Positions 40,561 through 49,594 of a DNA stretch of 64,000 nucleotides are shown here, in pieces (positions within the stretch are counted from its first letter, which is position 1; each line of letters opens with the position of its first letter). A model generated the notes under the pieces. The model was not told where the DNA came from. It ran no database searches and saw nothing but the letters and a program-made list of their open reading frames with translations. A program made the position numbers and the translations under genes. The stretch is from Bhargavaea ginsengi (GTDB lineage Bacteria > Bacillota > Bacilli > Bacillales_A > Planococcaceae), in NCBI RefSeq assembly GCF_900109165.1, contig NZ_FNZF01000003.1, positions 1 through 64,000 of the forward strand, written 5' to 3'.

Positions 40561-41799
40561 CTAGTCTTCCTTATCCAATTTTTCCAAGGTCGGAGGGCGC
40601 AGCTGTTCGCCGTAGTTTATGATGGTGACATCATAGCTGATGTCCACTTGGGCATCTTTAAATTTCTGGCCCCAGTTATAATCCACATAGTCTTTTGCCG
40701 TCCAGAAATCTTTCCGCGCGTGTGCATACCAGACAAACGGTTCTCCGACGAATTCTTCCTGCAGTTTGTCAATCAGTGAATCCGAGGCCTTTTCCATATC
40801 TTTTTCAATTGATTTTTTTAAGTGATCACGCTTTTTTTTGCTGGTTGTATAGTCAACGAGTGACAGATTGGAGTTGATTTGAACCCTGACCGGTACTTCG
40901 ACTTCGATTTTAAGCGGTGATTGATCCGTATTAACCTTGATTCGTGTATGTGATTTTTGGTTCATGATCACGGTGATCCGATACTCCTCATTGTTGGGAT
41001 CGGGAAATGAGGCTGTCATGGTCTTGATCAGGTTATGATACCGCAGCAGCTGAGCAATCCGGGTTTCCTCCCCGTTTAACTTTCCCACCATTTTACCACT
41101 ATGCATAACCGCGGAGCCGATGATCTGCACAGGGTCTCCCCCTTTTTGCGGCACCTCACCGGCCAAAAACGCGTCCTCATCCACGCCATGTTTGGGGTCT
41201 CTCTGGGCCGTCGCGTAAGCAGCCAAAAACAGTTCCCCGTCCGTCCGCTGGAAAAAGATATTCAAATTGGAAATTGGGACGTACCCGGTTTCTCTCCAAC
41301 TATCCTCCATGAACTCATAATACTTATGAGGACGTGTTTCCATCGTCGGCCTGTTGGCATTGATGAACTCCTGCGCGGGTTCTTTTGAGACCATCATAAT
41401 TGCCTCGCGCCTCATCTCAGGGTCGATCATGGCCGAACTGATGATGCGATGAAACAGATTGTCTTGGGCAAGATCTTCCCCAACGATGATCGTCTGCAAG
41501 TGCGAGAACGTCATTTCCCTGGATAGGGAGGACTGTGCCAGCTCTTTGGCAGACAGCAGATCGTCTGCGGTGATGGTGAACGTATCGGAAGGCTTTTCAT
41601 TCTGCGCTTCCGCCCCCTGGGTCGTATTGACCTGAGGGTTGGCAACCTGGAAGGTCACCTCTATCTGATGCTCTTCTTCCCCTTTATCCAATCCGATTGT
41701 AACGACAAACGCCTGTTTTTCCAGTTCTGACCGAGCACCGCAACCTGACAAGAACAGAACAAACAAAAGGACACCAATTGCCCATAATCCTCTTTTCAT
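40561..41799 (-). CDS. Ger(x)C family spore germination lipoprotein (GerKC-like)
   Basis: 412 aa. MKRGLWAIGVLLFVLFLSGC is a lipoprotein signal with lipobox at Cys20. Then FVVTIGLDKGEEEHQIEVTFQVANP, LQTIIVGEDLAQ, EGVFL-like GELFLAAYATAQR and NWGQKFKDAQVDISYDVTI match GerC subunits. It sits on the outer face of the spore inner membrane with the A and B subunits of a germinant receptor. Start at 41799 is chosen for the signal sequence; it overlaps gerB. Confidence 0.92.
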   Translation of the reverse strand: MKRGLWAIGVLLFVLFLSGCGARSELEKQAFVVTIGLDKGEEEHQIEVTFQVANPQVNTTQGAEAQNEKPSDTFTITADDLLSAKELAQSSLSREMTFSHLQTIIVGEDLAQDNLFHRIISSAMIDPEMRREAIMMVSKEPAQEFINANRPTMETRPHKYYEFMEDSWRETGYVPISNLNIFFQRTDGELFLAAYATAQRDPKHGVDEDAFLAGEVPQKGGDPVQIIGSAVMHSGKMVGKLNGEETRIAQLLRYHNLIKTMTASFPDPNNEEYRITVIMNQKSHTRIKVNTDQSPLKIEVEVPVRVQINSNLSLVDYTTSKKKRDHLKKSIEKDMEKASDSLIDKLQEEFVGEPFVWYAHARKDFWTAKDYVDYNWGQKFKDAQVDISYDVTIINYGEQLRPPTLEKLDKED

Positions 41800-42887
41800 T
41801 TCTTCTCCCTCTTCCTCATCCGGTCCAATCCCCATAAAACAACCGGCAGCAACAGGAACATACCCGAACTGGAGTACAGCAGGGCCATCCTCAGCGGTCC
41901 TCCCTCGAGATAATTTTCCGGGACCATGCCCAACACGACCGCTGTCCCCGCTACCGGGAACAGAAGTTGCTTAAACGGTTTGTAGCCGATCACCTTTCCG
42001 AGCAGAAACGCGGAAATATACAGGTAAGCGGCAAAGTGAAGGGCGGCACCGGCATACCAGAATGCCAGATAAACGGCTTCCATACGGTTCGCTATCGTCC
42101 CGACCATGCTCATCCGGGTCAGATGATGATAGGGGAACGCTATGTTTCTCACAGCATGAAAGTCAAACACCATGACGTAAACCGCCAGGAAGATGGCCAT
42201 CTTGCCGATAGACACCCAAAGGCCCCAGACGGACGCTTTCCGGTACGCATTGAAGGTTCGCACTTGGGAAGCCAAAACGCCGGCTATAATAACGTCAGCG
42301 TATAATGAGCTGTACCCGATGCCGCCCTTTGCGACTTCCGTCACGCCCGAACCGGCAATCGGAAACAGAAACAGGTAATTCATCTCATTGGTTGTACTGA
42401 ACACCAGGCAGACGGAAGTCACAATAAAGAGGGGAACCACCAAAAGGGCCGTCCGGCCAATCGCCTCCAGCCCCCTGTGGGCGATATATAACGCCGCACC
42501 CAAGATCAATACCGCCAAGATCCACAGTACGGAAGATTCAGGATAATACATTGTAATAACGATATCTGCATAATTCCGGCTGTTGAGCGATAGCGAAGAA
42601 AAGACGGAGAGAAAGATTAGAAATGCGATCAGGCGACCGAAAAATGGCCCTGTCAGCTCGAAGGTGATTTCAATCAGTCCTGTCTCGTACTTCTTAACCA
42701 GCCGGAACAGCAGTAGTACGGGGCCGATCAGGGCAACCCCAGAAATCAGCGGAATCATCCAGGACGCAGTAAGGCCCGACTCATGCAACAGGTTAGGCGT
42801 TGAATCGGTGACCCGGATGGCCATCATCACATAAAGAATCGCAAAGAATTCCCTGGAACCGATTTCCCCGTCGGATACTTTGATCAC
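41796..42887 (-). CDS. GerAB/ArcD/ProY family germination transporter subunit
   Basis: 363 aa, ten TM segments: GSREFFAILYVMMAIRVTDSTPNLL, ALYIAHRGLEAIGRTALLVVPLFIV, LFLFPIAGSGVTEVAKGG, ISAFLLGKVIGYKPFKQLLFP. GerB subunits form the membrane core that binds the germinant (usually an amino acid). It overlaps gerA (4 bp) and gerC (4 bp), so the three subunits are translationally coupled. Confidence 0.92.
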   Translation of the reverse strand: MIKVSDGEIGSREFFAILYVMMAIRVTDSTPNLLHESGLTASWMIPLISGVALIGPVLLLFRLVKKYETGLIEITFELTGPFFGRLIAFLIFLSVFSSLSLNSRNYADIVITMYYPESSVLWILAVLILGAALYIAHRGLEAIGRTALLVVPLFIVTSVCLVFSTTNEMNYLFLFPIAGSGVTEVAKGGIGYSSLYADVIIAGVLASQVRTFNAYRKASVWGLWVSIGKMAIFLAVYVMVFDFHAVRNIAFPYHHLTRMSMVGTIANRMEAVYLAFWYAGAALHFAAYLYISAFLLGKVIGYKPFKQLLFPVAGTAVVLGMVPENYLEGGPLRMALLYSSSGMFLLLPVVLWGLDRMRKREKK

Positions 42888-44434
42888 GAGCCGCTCCTCC
42901 CCTTTGGTTTAGCCCTGATTGCATCGCGGGGCCTCATGGATAAAGGGCGAAGCCATTGCTTTTTGAGAATCGGACGCAAAAACAGATCCCGCGAGGAAGG
43001 CATATGCGGAGACAGCGGCGCAAAAAACGGCACGCCAAACGATTTGAGTGATGCGGCGTAGGCAAGCATGGCGGTAGCCGCCAGGGCGATTCCGACAAAC
43101 CCCATAAAAAAGGCCGCCGCGATGAAAATAAACCGGATGATGCGCGTCATGACACTGAGCCCGATATCCGGAATGGCGAATGAAGCAAGGCCGGTGATGG
43201 CGATCACAACAACGAGCAACGGACTGACAAGGTTCGCCTGAACGGCTGCCTGACCGAGAATGAGTGCCCCCACAATCCCGATGGTGGAGCCGAGCGGAGC
43301 CGGAACCCGGATGCCCGCTTCCCGCAGAATTTCAAAGGTGATTTCCATCAGAAGCAGCTCCAGCAGAGTGGGAAACGGAACCCGTTCCCTTGATGCAGCA
43401 ATCGCGAGCAGCAGGTCTGTCGGTATCAATTCCGGATGGAAAGTAACCACGGCCACGTAGATGGCAGGCATCAGCAAGGCCAGAAACAGAGCAATCGTCC
43501 GGATGATTCTTGCGAAGTTTCCATAGGCCCATCTGAGAAATTGATCTTCCGCCGTGTGGAACAGCGCCCAGAACGTGACGGGGGCAATGAGCGCGTCCGG
43601 AGAATTATCCATCAGCAGCACCACATGCCCTTCGTTCAGGAAAGAAGCCGCACGGTCCGGCCGCTCGGTCGAGAGCGTCGAAGGAATCAGGGAATACGGC
43701 CTCTCCTCCAGCAGTTCCTCCAACTCGGAAAGCGTCAGAATCGCCGCTTTGTCAATTTGATCAATCTCGTCTTTCACTTTTTTTACAAGTTCCCGGTCTA
43801 CAATATGATCCAAGTATAGGATCGATATCTTTTGGGGAGATTCCACGCCTACCATGGCAGTCTCGGAAACAAGCCGATGGTCCTTCACCTGCCTGCGGAT
43901 GAGGGAGTGATTGATGTCATTGGATTCCACAAATGCGTTTTTGGGTCCTTTAATGACGATTTCCCTCGTCGGTTCGGCCACTTGTCGGCTTTCAAAGCCT
44001 GCGGTCTCCACCGCGATGCCCTCTTTTTCGCCATCGATCAGGATGACAGTGTTTCCGTTGATCAGCTTCAGGACTGCCGCCTGGAAGTCGCTGATTTTCT
44101 CGGTTCCCGAGATGGTCAGGACATGATTCATGATTTCGTCTGTTAGGCCCTGCTTCCCCTCCGTTTCTGAATTCAGGAGGGGCTTGATCACGTAATCACT
44201 GATTTTATCCGTATCCGCAGCGCCCGTGACGAACAGTACCTTCACCCGCTGGCCTGATTGAGTCGTCAACTCCCGGAACTTCAGAGCATCGTTCAGAGGA
44301 AAGAGGAACAATTCTTCCAGCCGCTTCCCGTTGTCATCAAGGTTGGTGGAAAAAGGGTCTTTGGGAACGTCGTTTGCGGAAGCCTGCTGGTCCCCGCCGG
44401 CTCCCTCGAACAATCGCTTCAGGAAATCACCCAT
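42884..44434 (-). CDS. GerA family spore germination protein
   Basis: 516 aa: soluble N-terminal half (VKVLFVTGAADTDKISDYV, KNAFVESNDINHSLIRRQVKDHRL, ILYLDHIVDRELVKKV), then four or five TM segments with the landmark APVTFWALFHTAEDQFLRWAYG, RERVPFPTLLELLLMEITFEILREAGIRVP and SFGVPFFAPLSPH. GerA subunits make germinant-gated ion channels with GerB and GerC. First gene of the operon; ATG at 44434 follows GGGGAGGT. Presumably under a forespore sigma factor, but no clear box was found. Confidence 0.93.
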   Translation of the reverse strand: MGDFLKRLFEGAGGDQQASANDVPKDPFSTNLDDNGKRLEELFLFPLNDALKFRELTTQSGQRVKVLFVTGAADTDKISDYVIKPLLNSETEGKQGLTDEIMNHVLTISGTEKISDFQAAVLKLINGNTVILIDGEKEGIAVETAGFESRQVAEPTREIVIKGPKNAFVESNDINHSLIRRQVKDHRLVSETAMVGVESPQKISILYLDHIVDRELVKKVKDEIDQIDKAAILTLSELEELLEERPYSLIPSTLSTERPDRAASFLNEGHVVLLMDNSPDALIAPVTFWALFHTAEDQFLRWAYGNFARIIRTIALFLALLMPAIYVAVVTFHPELIPTDLLLAIAASRERVPFPTLLELLLMEITFEILREAGIRVPAPLGSTIGIVGALILGQAAVQANLVSPLLVVVIAITGLASFAIPDIGLSVMTRIIRFIFIAAAFFMGFVGIALAATAMLAYAASLKSFGVPFFAPLSPHMPSSRDLFLRPILKKQWLRPLSMRPRDAIRAKPKGRSGS

Positions 44435-44539
44435 CCTCTGTACCTCCCCAGTGGAACTGTTGATGGTTGAAGGATGGACGGAATGCTCCCAAGTTAATCA
44501 TTTTCCTATAGAGGAGGGCGGGAAGCTTTGCTATAAATA

Positions 44540-44576
44540 GAACCGCCGGCAGAGCGTTTGCCCTGCCAGGCGGTTC
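44540..44576. terminator. Hairpin between ger operon and YdhR remnant
   Basis: GAACCGCC paired with GGCGGTTC, with an inner GGCAG/CTGCC; almost the same outer stem as at 40507-40549. Confidence 0.7.
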
Positions 44577-44579
44577 CAA

Positions 44580-44815
44580 TCAGCTGACCGGTCCCGAAGT
44601 CATCTCCGTCAGCGGTCCGTTCACGTTAAAGATGCGGCCGCGGAGCGGTGAAGCCCAAGCTTTCGAGGCGGGCGGTGTGCATGATCAGATAGTCCTCGGC
44701 GTGCTTTTTCGTCTCGAACAGGTAGATGCCGCCGGCTTCCTTGTTTTCTTCGTTTTTTTCACAATCTGATTTCTCCTGACGTGTTGCTGGTTTAATTTCT
44801 CCGACTTCATTATAC
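44580..44815 (-). pseudogene. YdhR-like monooxygenase remnant
   Basis: One frame gives NEENKEAGGIYLFETKKHAEDYLIMHTARLESLGF, the core of YdhR-like (DUF4286/ABM-fold) monooxygenases; a second frame then gives GRIFNVNGPLTEMTSGPVS, its normal end. They are separated by a one-base shift near 44635. The first ~45 family residues are missing or scrambled (MYNEVGEIKPATRQEKSD). Deleted and frameshifted, so inactive. Confidence 0.7.
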
Positions 44816-44943
44816 ATCTCCGGACGCCCCCTTTTCCTGAATTGTTCGCCACCGGTTTGGAAACCCTTCCCACGAAGGGAATGTTGCCCTTCCCTTCCGC
44901 ATACATTTACAGGCGAATGGAAAATGAAAGGACGGGTGATGAC

Positions 44944-47055
44944 ATGGATCGGTTTCCTCCAGGGCCGGAAAACGAAGGCCAGGGCGGCGAAGGCAGCGAC
45001 GACTACAAAGGCCTGGAAGCGTTCGAAGGTCCCGACAATCCCAAGCAGGAGCAACTAGACGAGTACCGCATCCGGAACACCGGCAATCCGATGACGACGA
45101 ACGCATCGGTGAAGCGGGCCGGCGACTCCGAGCAGCTGAAGGCAGGCGTCCGCGGCCCGGCGCTCCGGCAGGATTATCAGTACTTCGAGAAGATGACCCA
45201 CTTCCTGCGTGAGGAGATTCCGGAGCGGGTCGTCCACGCGCGGGGGTACGGGGCGTACGGCGAGTTCGAGTGCTACGAGTCGATGGCCGAGTTCACGAAA
45301 GCCGGGTTCCTCCAGGAGCCCGGCAAAAAGACGCCGACATTCGTGCGGTTCTCCACCGTGCAGGGGCCGCGGGGCTCATACGACACCGCGCGTGACCTCC
45401 GCTGTAAGGGCGTGAAGTTCTACACCGAGGAAGGCAACTACGACCTGACGACGATCGCCATGCCGGTCCTCATCAACCAGGACGCGATGAAGTTCCCGGA
45501 TGTGATCCATGCCTACCAGGCCAAGTCGGATGACGGCATCCCGACCGCGACCGGCGCCCACGACCGGTTCTGGGACTATGTCGCGAACAACCAGGAAGCC
45601 CTCCACATGACACTGTGGGTCATGTCGGACCGCGGCATCCTCCGAAGCTACCGGATGATGGAGTCATGGTCGATCAACACGTACCTGTTCGTGAACGCGG
45701 AAGGCGTCGCGACATTCGTCCGCTTTGTCTGGAAGCCGGTGCTCGGCGTCCACTCGCTGCTTCAGGACGAAGCGATCAAGATCGGCGGGATCGACCCGGA
45801 CTTCCACCGCCGCGACCTCCGCGAAGCGATCGACAAGGGCTACTATCCGGAATATGAGCTCGGCGTCCAGCTGATCTCGATGGAAGACGAGTTCAACTTC
45901 GACTTCGACGTACTCGACCCGGCGAAGTTCTGGCCGGAGGAGATTGTTCCGGTCAAGCTGATCGGCAAGATGACGCTGAACCGCAACATCTCGAACGAGC
46001 ACGCCGAGTCCGAGCAGGTCGCCTTCAACCCGGGCAACGTCGTACCGGGCATCGACTTCTCGAACGACCCGGTCCTCCAGGGCCGCCTCATGGCCTACCA
46101 GGACACCCAGTACCACCGGCTCGGCAGCAACAACTTCCAGGACCTCCCGATCAACCGCCCGCTCTGCCCGTTCACGAACAACACCCGGCGCGGCTACATG
46201 CGCTACCGGATCGACACGGATCAGGTGAACTACCACCAGAATTCTCTCGCCGACAACACCCCGTACACCGTCCCGGTCGAGGAAGGCGGCTACGAGTACT
46301 ATCCTCAGTACGTCGAGGGCCACAAGATCCGGGCCCGGAGCGAGTCGTTCAATGACTGGTTCTCACAGCCGAGGATCTTCTGGAACTCCCTCACCCCGAT
46401 CGAGAAGCAGCACACGATCGAGGGACTCAGCTACCAGCTCGGCCGGTGCAGGAACGTCTCCGTGCGCGAACAGAACGTCGACATCCTCGCCAAGGTCGAC
46501 GAAGGCATGGCCGCCGTCGTCGCCGACAACATCGGCGTCCGGCGCTCGAACAACTCCCAGGTGCCCGCCGAGGAACGCTACAACTCGCTGAGCCAGTACA
46601 GCACGCCGAAATACGCGGCCACCCAGAAAGTCGGCGTCCTGATCGGCGATGGCTACGACAGCCAAGAAGTCGGCCGGACCTTGGCGACTCTGAAGGAAAA
46701 CGGCGTCTTTGTCGCCATCATCTCCGACACCCTCAACCCGGTCCAGGCATCCGACGGCTCGACACTCAAGGTCGACGAAACCTTCATCACGTACAGCCCG
46801 TACCTCGTCGACTCCGTCTACGTCGTCGGCGGCACCGCCAAAAACCAGCAGAAATTCGACCGTGACATCGTCGAATTCGTCCGCGTTGCCTACACCCATT
46901 TCAAGCCGATCGGCGTCGCCTCGGGCGCGAACCACTTCGTCCAGGCCACCCAGCAAAACAACCTCGCCGGCGTCGTCTTCGCGGCGAATAACCCGAACTT
47001 CGGAGAAGAGTTTGTGGAGGCAATTGGGACGATGAGGTTTTGGAATCGGACGTAA
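44944..47055 (+). CDS. katE: Large-subunit catalase with C-terminal DJ-1/PfpI-like domain
   Basis: 703 aa. The catalase core has the active-site His in RVVHARGYGAYGEFE, Asn in the DQGIL-like SDRGILRSYRMMESW region and the heme-ligand Tyr in GRLMAYQDTQYHRLG. Residues ~560-703 form a flavodoxin/class-I-glutaminase-like domain (KVGVLIGDGYDSQEVGRTLATLKENGVFVAII), typical of KatE/KatX large catalases. It breaks down peroxide; large clade-2 catalases in Bacillus are linked to spores and general stress. ATG at 44944 follows GAAAGGACGGG. Strong C/G third-position bias suggests high expression. Confidence 0.9.
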   Translation: MDRFPPGPENEGQGGEGSDDYKGLEAFEGPDNPKQEQLDEYRIRNTGNPMTTNASVKRAGDSEQLKAGVRGPALRQDYQYFEKMTHFLREEIPERVVHARGYGAYGEFECYESMAEFTKAGFLQEPGKKTPTFVRFSTVQGPRGSYDTARDLRCKGVKFYTEEGNYDLTTIAMPVLINQDAMKFPDVIHAYQAKSDDGIPTATGAHDRFWDYVANNQEALHMTLWVMSDRGILRSYRMMESWSINTYLFVNAEGVATFVRFVWKPVLGVHSLLQDEAIKIGGIDPDFHRRDLREAIDKGYYPEYELGVQLISMEDEFNFDFDVLDPAKFWPEEIVPVKLIGKMTLNRNISNEHAESEQVAFNPGNVVPGIDFSNDPVLQGRLMAYQDTQYHRLGSNNFQDLPINRPLCPFTNNTRRGYMRYRIDTDQVNYHQNSLADNTPYTVPVEEGGYEYYPQYVEGHKIRARSESFNDWFSQPRIFWNSLTPIEKQHTIEGLSYQLGRCRNVSVREQNVDILAKVDEGMAAVVADNIGVRRSNNSQVPAEERYNSLSQYSTPKYAATQKVGVLIGDGYDSQEVGRTLATLKENGVFVAIISDTLNPVQASDGSTLKVDETFITYSPYLVDSVYVVGGTAKNQQKFDRDIVEFVRVAYTHFKPIGVASGANHFVQATQQNNLAGVVFAANNPNFGEEFVEAIGTMRFWNRT

Positions 47056-47061
47056 GAACGG

Positions 47062-47105
47062 ACTGTCTCAGATTTCGGCGGAAGCTGGTCTGAGGCAGTT
47101 TTTTA
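47062..47105 (+). terminator. Catalase terminator
   Basis: ACTGTCTCAGA paired with TCTGAGGCAGT, then TTTTTATT. Confidence 0.88.
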
Positions 47106-47199
47106 TTGTACGCACAGATTCCCAAAGCCTACAGGGAACCTGCCGCCGCGTCCGGACGTTTACAGTTACATCCAACAAACAAACTGATGCGGAACAGGA

Positions 47200-47931
47200 G
47201 TGTGGGTGTCCTTGTACTTATCCATTCTGTATGTCGTCGCCTTTTCAGTGCTCGTCAGCGCCGGAATCGGGTTTGCTGCCCGTAAGTTCGTTCGCAAGTA
47301 TCTGCAAACCGGAGTGCTGCCGTTTCTATCAGGAAGCGCCGTGACGCTGCTTCTCGGTTATTTCATGATGTCTTTCTTCAGATTCGGTTTTTATTCGGTA
47401 GCGACGGCAGGACTGGCGTTCCTCGTCTATGTTCTTTTCATTGGCCTTTGGCATGATCAAACCGGACGCTTCACACGCTGGGCAGGCATCTCGGCATCGG
47501 TCATATTGGTTGCCGGGCTTTTCTTCCTATTCCTAGTCTCCAGCCAAAAAGGCGCCGACCAGACCTATCTTCTGCCGATGGGCTTCGAAGGATGCGTCCT
47601 GGTCAACTATGAGGTCGAAGGCGCCCCACCCCTGAAAATCGAAGACAATGAAATCGTCTATCACGTCCCCGAAGACGGAATCATCGATACGTCCTCCCCG
47701 ATGGACTTCGGCTGGGTGAGCGAAGAACACTCAGGTTCATACCGATCCAGGGCATTTTATGTGGATCAAGCCGGAAACACCATGCAGGAACTTCCACAGG
47801 AAAAGATCCGGTTCGGGGCCAATGGTTCGATGAAGGAAGAAGGCAAGCCGGAGCGGACCTACTATTACCAACTAATCGGTGACGAGGACGTGTTAACTGA
47901 GGGATGCCCGGCACTTGAGACTCCGCGGTAG
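47200..47931 (+). CDS. DUF6843 membrane protein
   Basis: About 243 aa. Four TM segments in the N-terminal ~115 residues (ILYVVAFSVLVSAGIGFAA, VTLLLGYFMMSFFRFGFYS, LAFLVYVLFIGLWHD, ISASVILVAGLFFLFLVS). The C-terminal domain reads YLLPMGFEGCVLVNYEVEGAPPLKIEDNEIVYHVPEDGIIDTSSPMDFGW, the DUF6843 pattern. The start is uncertain among GTG 47200 and GTG 47206 after AGGAG. Function unknown. Confidence 0.78.
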   Translation: MWVSLYLSILYVVAFSVLVSAGIGFAARKFVRKYLQTGVLPFLSGSAVTLLLGYFMMSFFRFGFYSVATAGLAFLVYVLFIGLWHDQTGRFTRWAGISASVILVAGLFFLFLVSSQKGADQTYLLPMGFEGCVLVNYEVEGAPPLKIEDNEIVYHVPEDGIIDTSSPMDFGWVSEEHSGSYRSRAFYVDQAGNTMQELPQEKIRFGANGSMKEEGKPERTYYYQLIGDEDVLTEGCPALETPR

Positions 47932-47980
47932 AGAGCGGCTGCCGCCGTACGAGAGAACGCGCAATACGAAAAACGGTCCC

Positions 47981-48826
47981 TCATCTAAGAACCGCTTGAT
48001 CGGATTGCGGTTGCCGTCCCGCCAGCCGCACCTTGTACATCCTGATCGACCTCAGATTCCCTGCAGCTTCCAGCCGGCCGCTCCGGACAAGGGCCCGGAT
48101 CCGCGCCTCGAACCATCCGTCGCTGACCGTCTGGATTGCATGCCCCATCGCCTCGCCGACGACCCGGATGGCCAGCACCCACTCCCCGTCTGACTGGTCC
48201 AGTCCCCGTTCCACACAGGAAAGGATGAATGCATCATCCCGCGATTCGGGAGCATGGACGATGGAGCCATCCTGCCACGAGCGCACCAGGCCGGGTGTTT
48301 TGAGAAGGGCTTCCCCCTCCTCGGCAAGCAAATGCCGTCGCGCCTCCGGCAAAGCTTCGCAATGCGTCTTATAGAATGAACGCAGCTGCTCAGTGGACAG
48401 CTCACCCGAATGACGGATATCGACTGTCACGCCGGGCACACCGGGAGCCTCGAGCATCGCCCGATGGGTATTGACCGTCTGCACGTCCACCTCCCGGCCT
48501 CTCAACAAATAACAGGCCAGTCTGAGGCCGATCTGTTCGGTTGCATTCTCGCATGTCCAGACCGTCACCCGCTCCCCGTCAGGAAGACCCGCCAGCCGCT
48601 CCACCGCATTCCGAAACACGGCTTCACTGCCGTCCGGTCCGCGAAACATTTCATGGAACGTTTCCCGTTCCCAATCAAACCGCCGGGCAATGCCCGCAGG
48701 CCTGTCGATGCCGTCGATCGGTCCCACCGACAAATCCCCCGGAAAGCCGATGACTTCGTCGTCTGTCTTTCTGAATGCATGTCGGAGCGCACCGGCGGCA
48801 GATTCGCCGAAGACAATATGAATCAT
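47981..48826 (-). CDS. DUF1835 / DUF3658 domain protein
   Basis: 281 aa: N-terminal DUF1835 (MIHIVFGESAAGALRHAF, VIGFPGDLSVGPIDGI, GERVTVWTCENATEQIGLRL) and C-terminal DUF3658 (DDAFILSCVERGLDQSDGEWVLAIRVVGEAMG, SDGWFEARIRALVRSGRLEAAG). Common in Bacillus and Paenibacillus, function unknown. ATG at 48826 follows AAGGGGGAT. Confidence 0.85.
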   Translation of the reverse strand: MIHIVFGESAAGALRHAFRKTDDEVIGFPGDLSVGPIDGIDRPAGIARRFDWERETFHEMFRGPDGSEAVFRNAVERLAGLPDGERVTVWTCENATEQIGLRLACYLLRGREVDVQTVNTHRAMLEAPGVPGVTVDIRHSGELSTEQLRSFYKTHCEALPEARRHLLAEEGEALLKTPGLVRSWQDGSIVHAPESRDDAFILSCVERGLDQSDGEWVLAIRVVGEAMGHAIQTVSDGWFEARIRALVRSGRLEAAGNLRSIRMYKVRLAGRQPQSDQAVLR

Positions 48827-49038
48827 CACAAAATCCCCCTTCAATAACTCTCTATCTTTACGGGGGCGGCGATAGAAACGTTCCATTTATTCTCTTCTAA
48901 CCAGAACGCTTTGGGTCGGCCAAGCATCTTCTGCCCGAAGACGCCAACAAAACCTGTCCAGGAAAAATTCCGATACTTCAGATATGATGTACATAAGAAG
49001 ACCGCGAAGAAGTTCTTCAAAGGGAAGGAGGTATAACA

Positions 49039-49560
49039 ATGTCCATCCAGTCCAACCAGCAAGCCATCCTGACTGCCATCCAGGATGCCATTAAAGCACA
49101 CGGACCCATCTGCCATCTGGACGATATCTATACATACGTCCGCAACCACGAACCGGCCATCCGGCACTATCAGGATGAGGAAGCCATCATCCGCAACATT
49201 ATCTATCGCCATTCAAGCGACTGCGAGATCTTCAGGGGCACGTTCAGATGGGATAGCTATGACCTGTTCTATGCACCCAAAGGAATCGGCTCAGGCCTCT
49301 GGAGTATCTGGCCCGACGAACTGCCGCTCCGCATCTTGATCGAAATCCTCAAGCATCGGGGAGGCCTTGCCACAGTAGAGGAGATCAGGCAGCACCTGAT
49401 GCTCGACTACCCGAGGCTCTACGTGCCCGGCAAGGACACCTCAAACGAGATCAGGGAAACGTTGTTTCAGAACTCCACTTATCATCCCAACTCTAAGAAC
49501 CCACTATTTTTCTACTCCAGCATTGTGGATGCTTGGGGAATACGGCCGGAAATCGATTAA
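49039..49560 (+). CDS. Tandem winged-helix (HARE-HTH-like) protein
   Basis: 173 aa in two similar halves. Half one: ILTAIQDAIKAHGPICHLDDIYTYV...IIRNIIYRHSSDCEIFRG, then DLFYAPKGIGSGLWSI. Half two: LRILIEILKHRGGLATVEEIRQHLM...EIRETLFQNSTYHPNSKN. The pattern resembles HARE-HTH winged helices seen in restriction and chromatin proteins, and the DLFY-GxGSGLW motif recurs near restriction genes. It converges on the helicase gene. SD AAGGAGG. Role inferred, not shown. Confidence 0.65.
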   Translation: MSIQSNQQAILTAIQDAIKAHGPICHLDDIYTYVRNHEPAIRHYQDEEAIIRNIIYRHSSDCEIFRGTFRWDSYDLFYAPKGIGSGLWSIWPDELPLRILIEILKHRGGLATVEEIRQHLMLDYPRLYVPGKDTSNEIRETLFQNSTYHPNSKNPLFFYSSIVDAWGIRPEID

Positions 49561-49594
49561 AAGCGGGCATCCATGTTACTGGACGCCCGCTTTT
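49559..49594. terminator. Bidirectional terminator
   Basis: AAAAGCGGGC paired with GCCCGCTTTT, between convergent genes; overlaps the end of the helicase gene. Confidence 0.85.

Noticed and set aside
45664-46956. Long minus-strand frames opposite the catalase gene
   Set aside because: They mirror the strong C/G third-position codon bias of katE and match no family.
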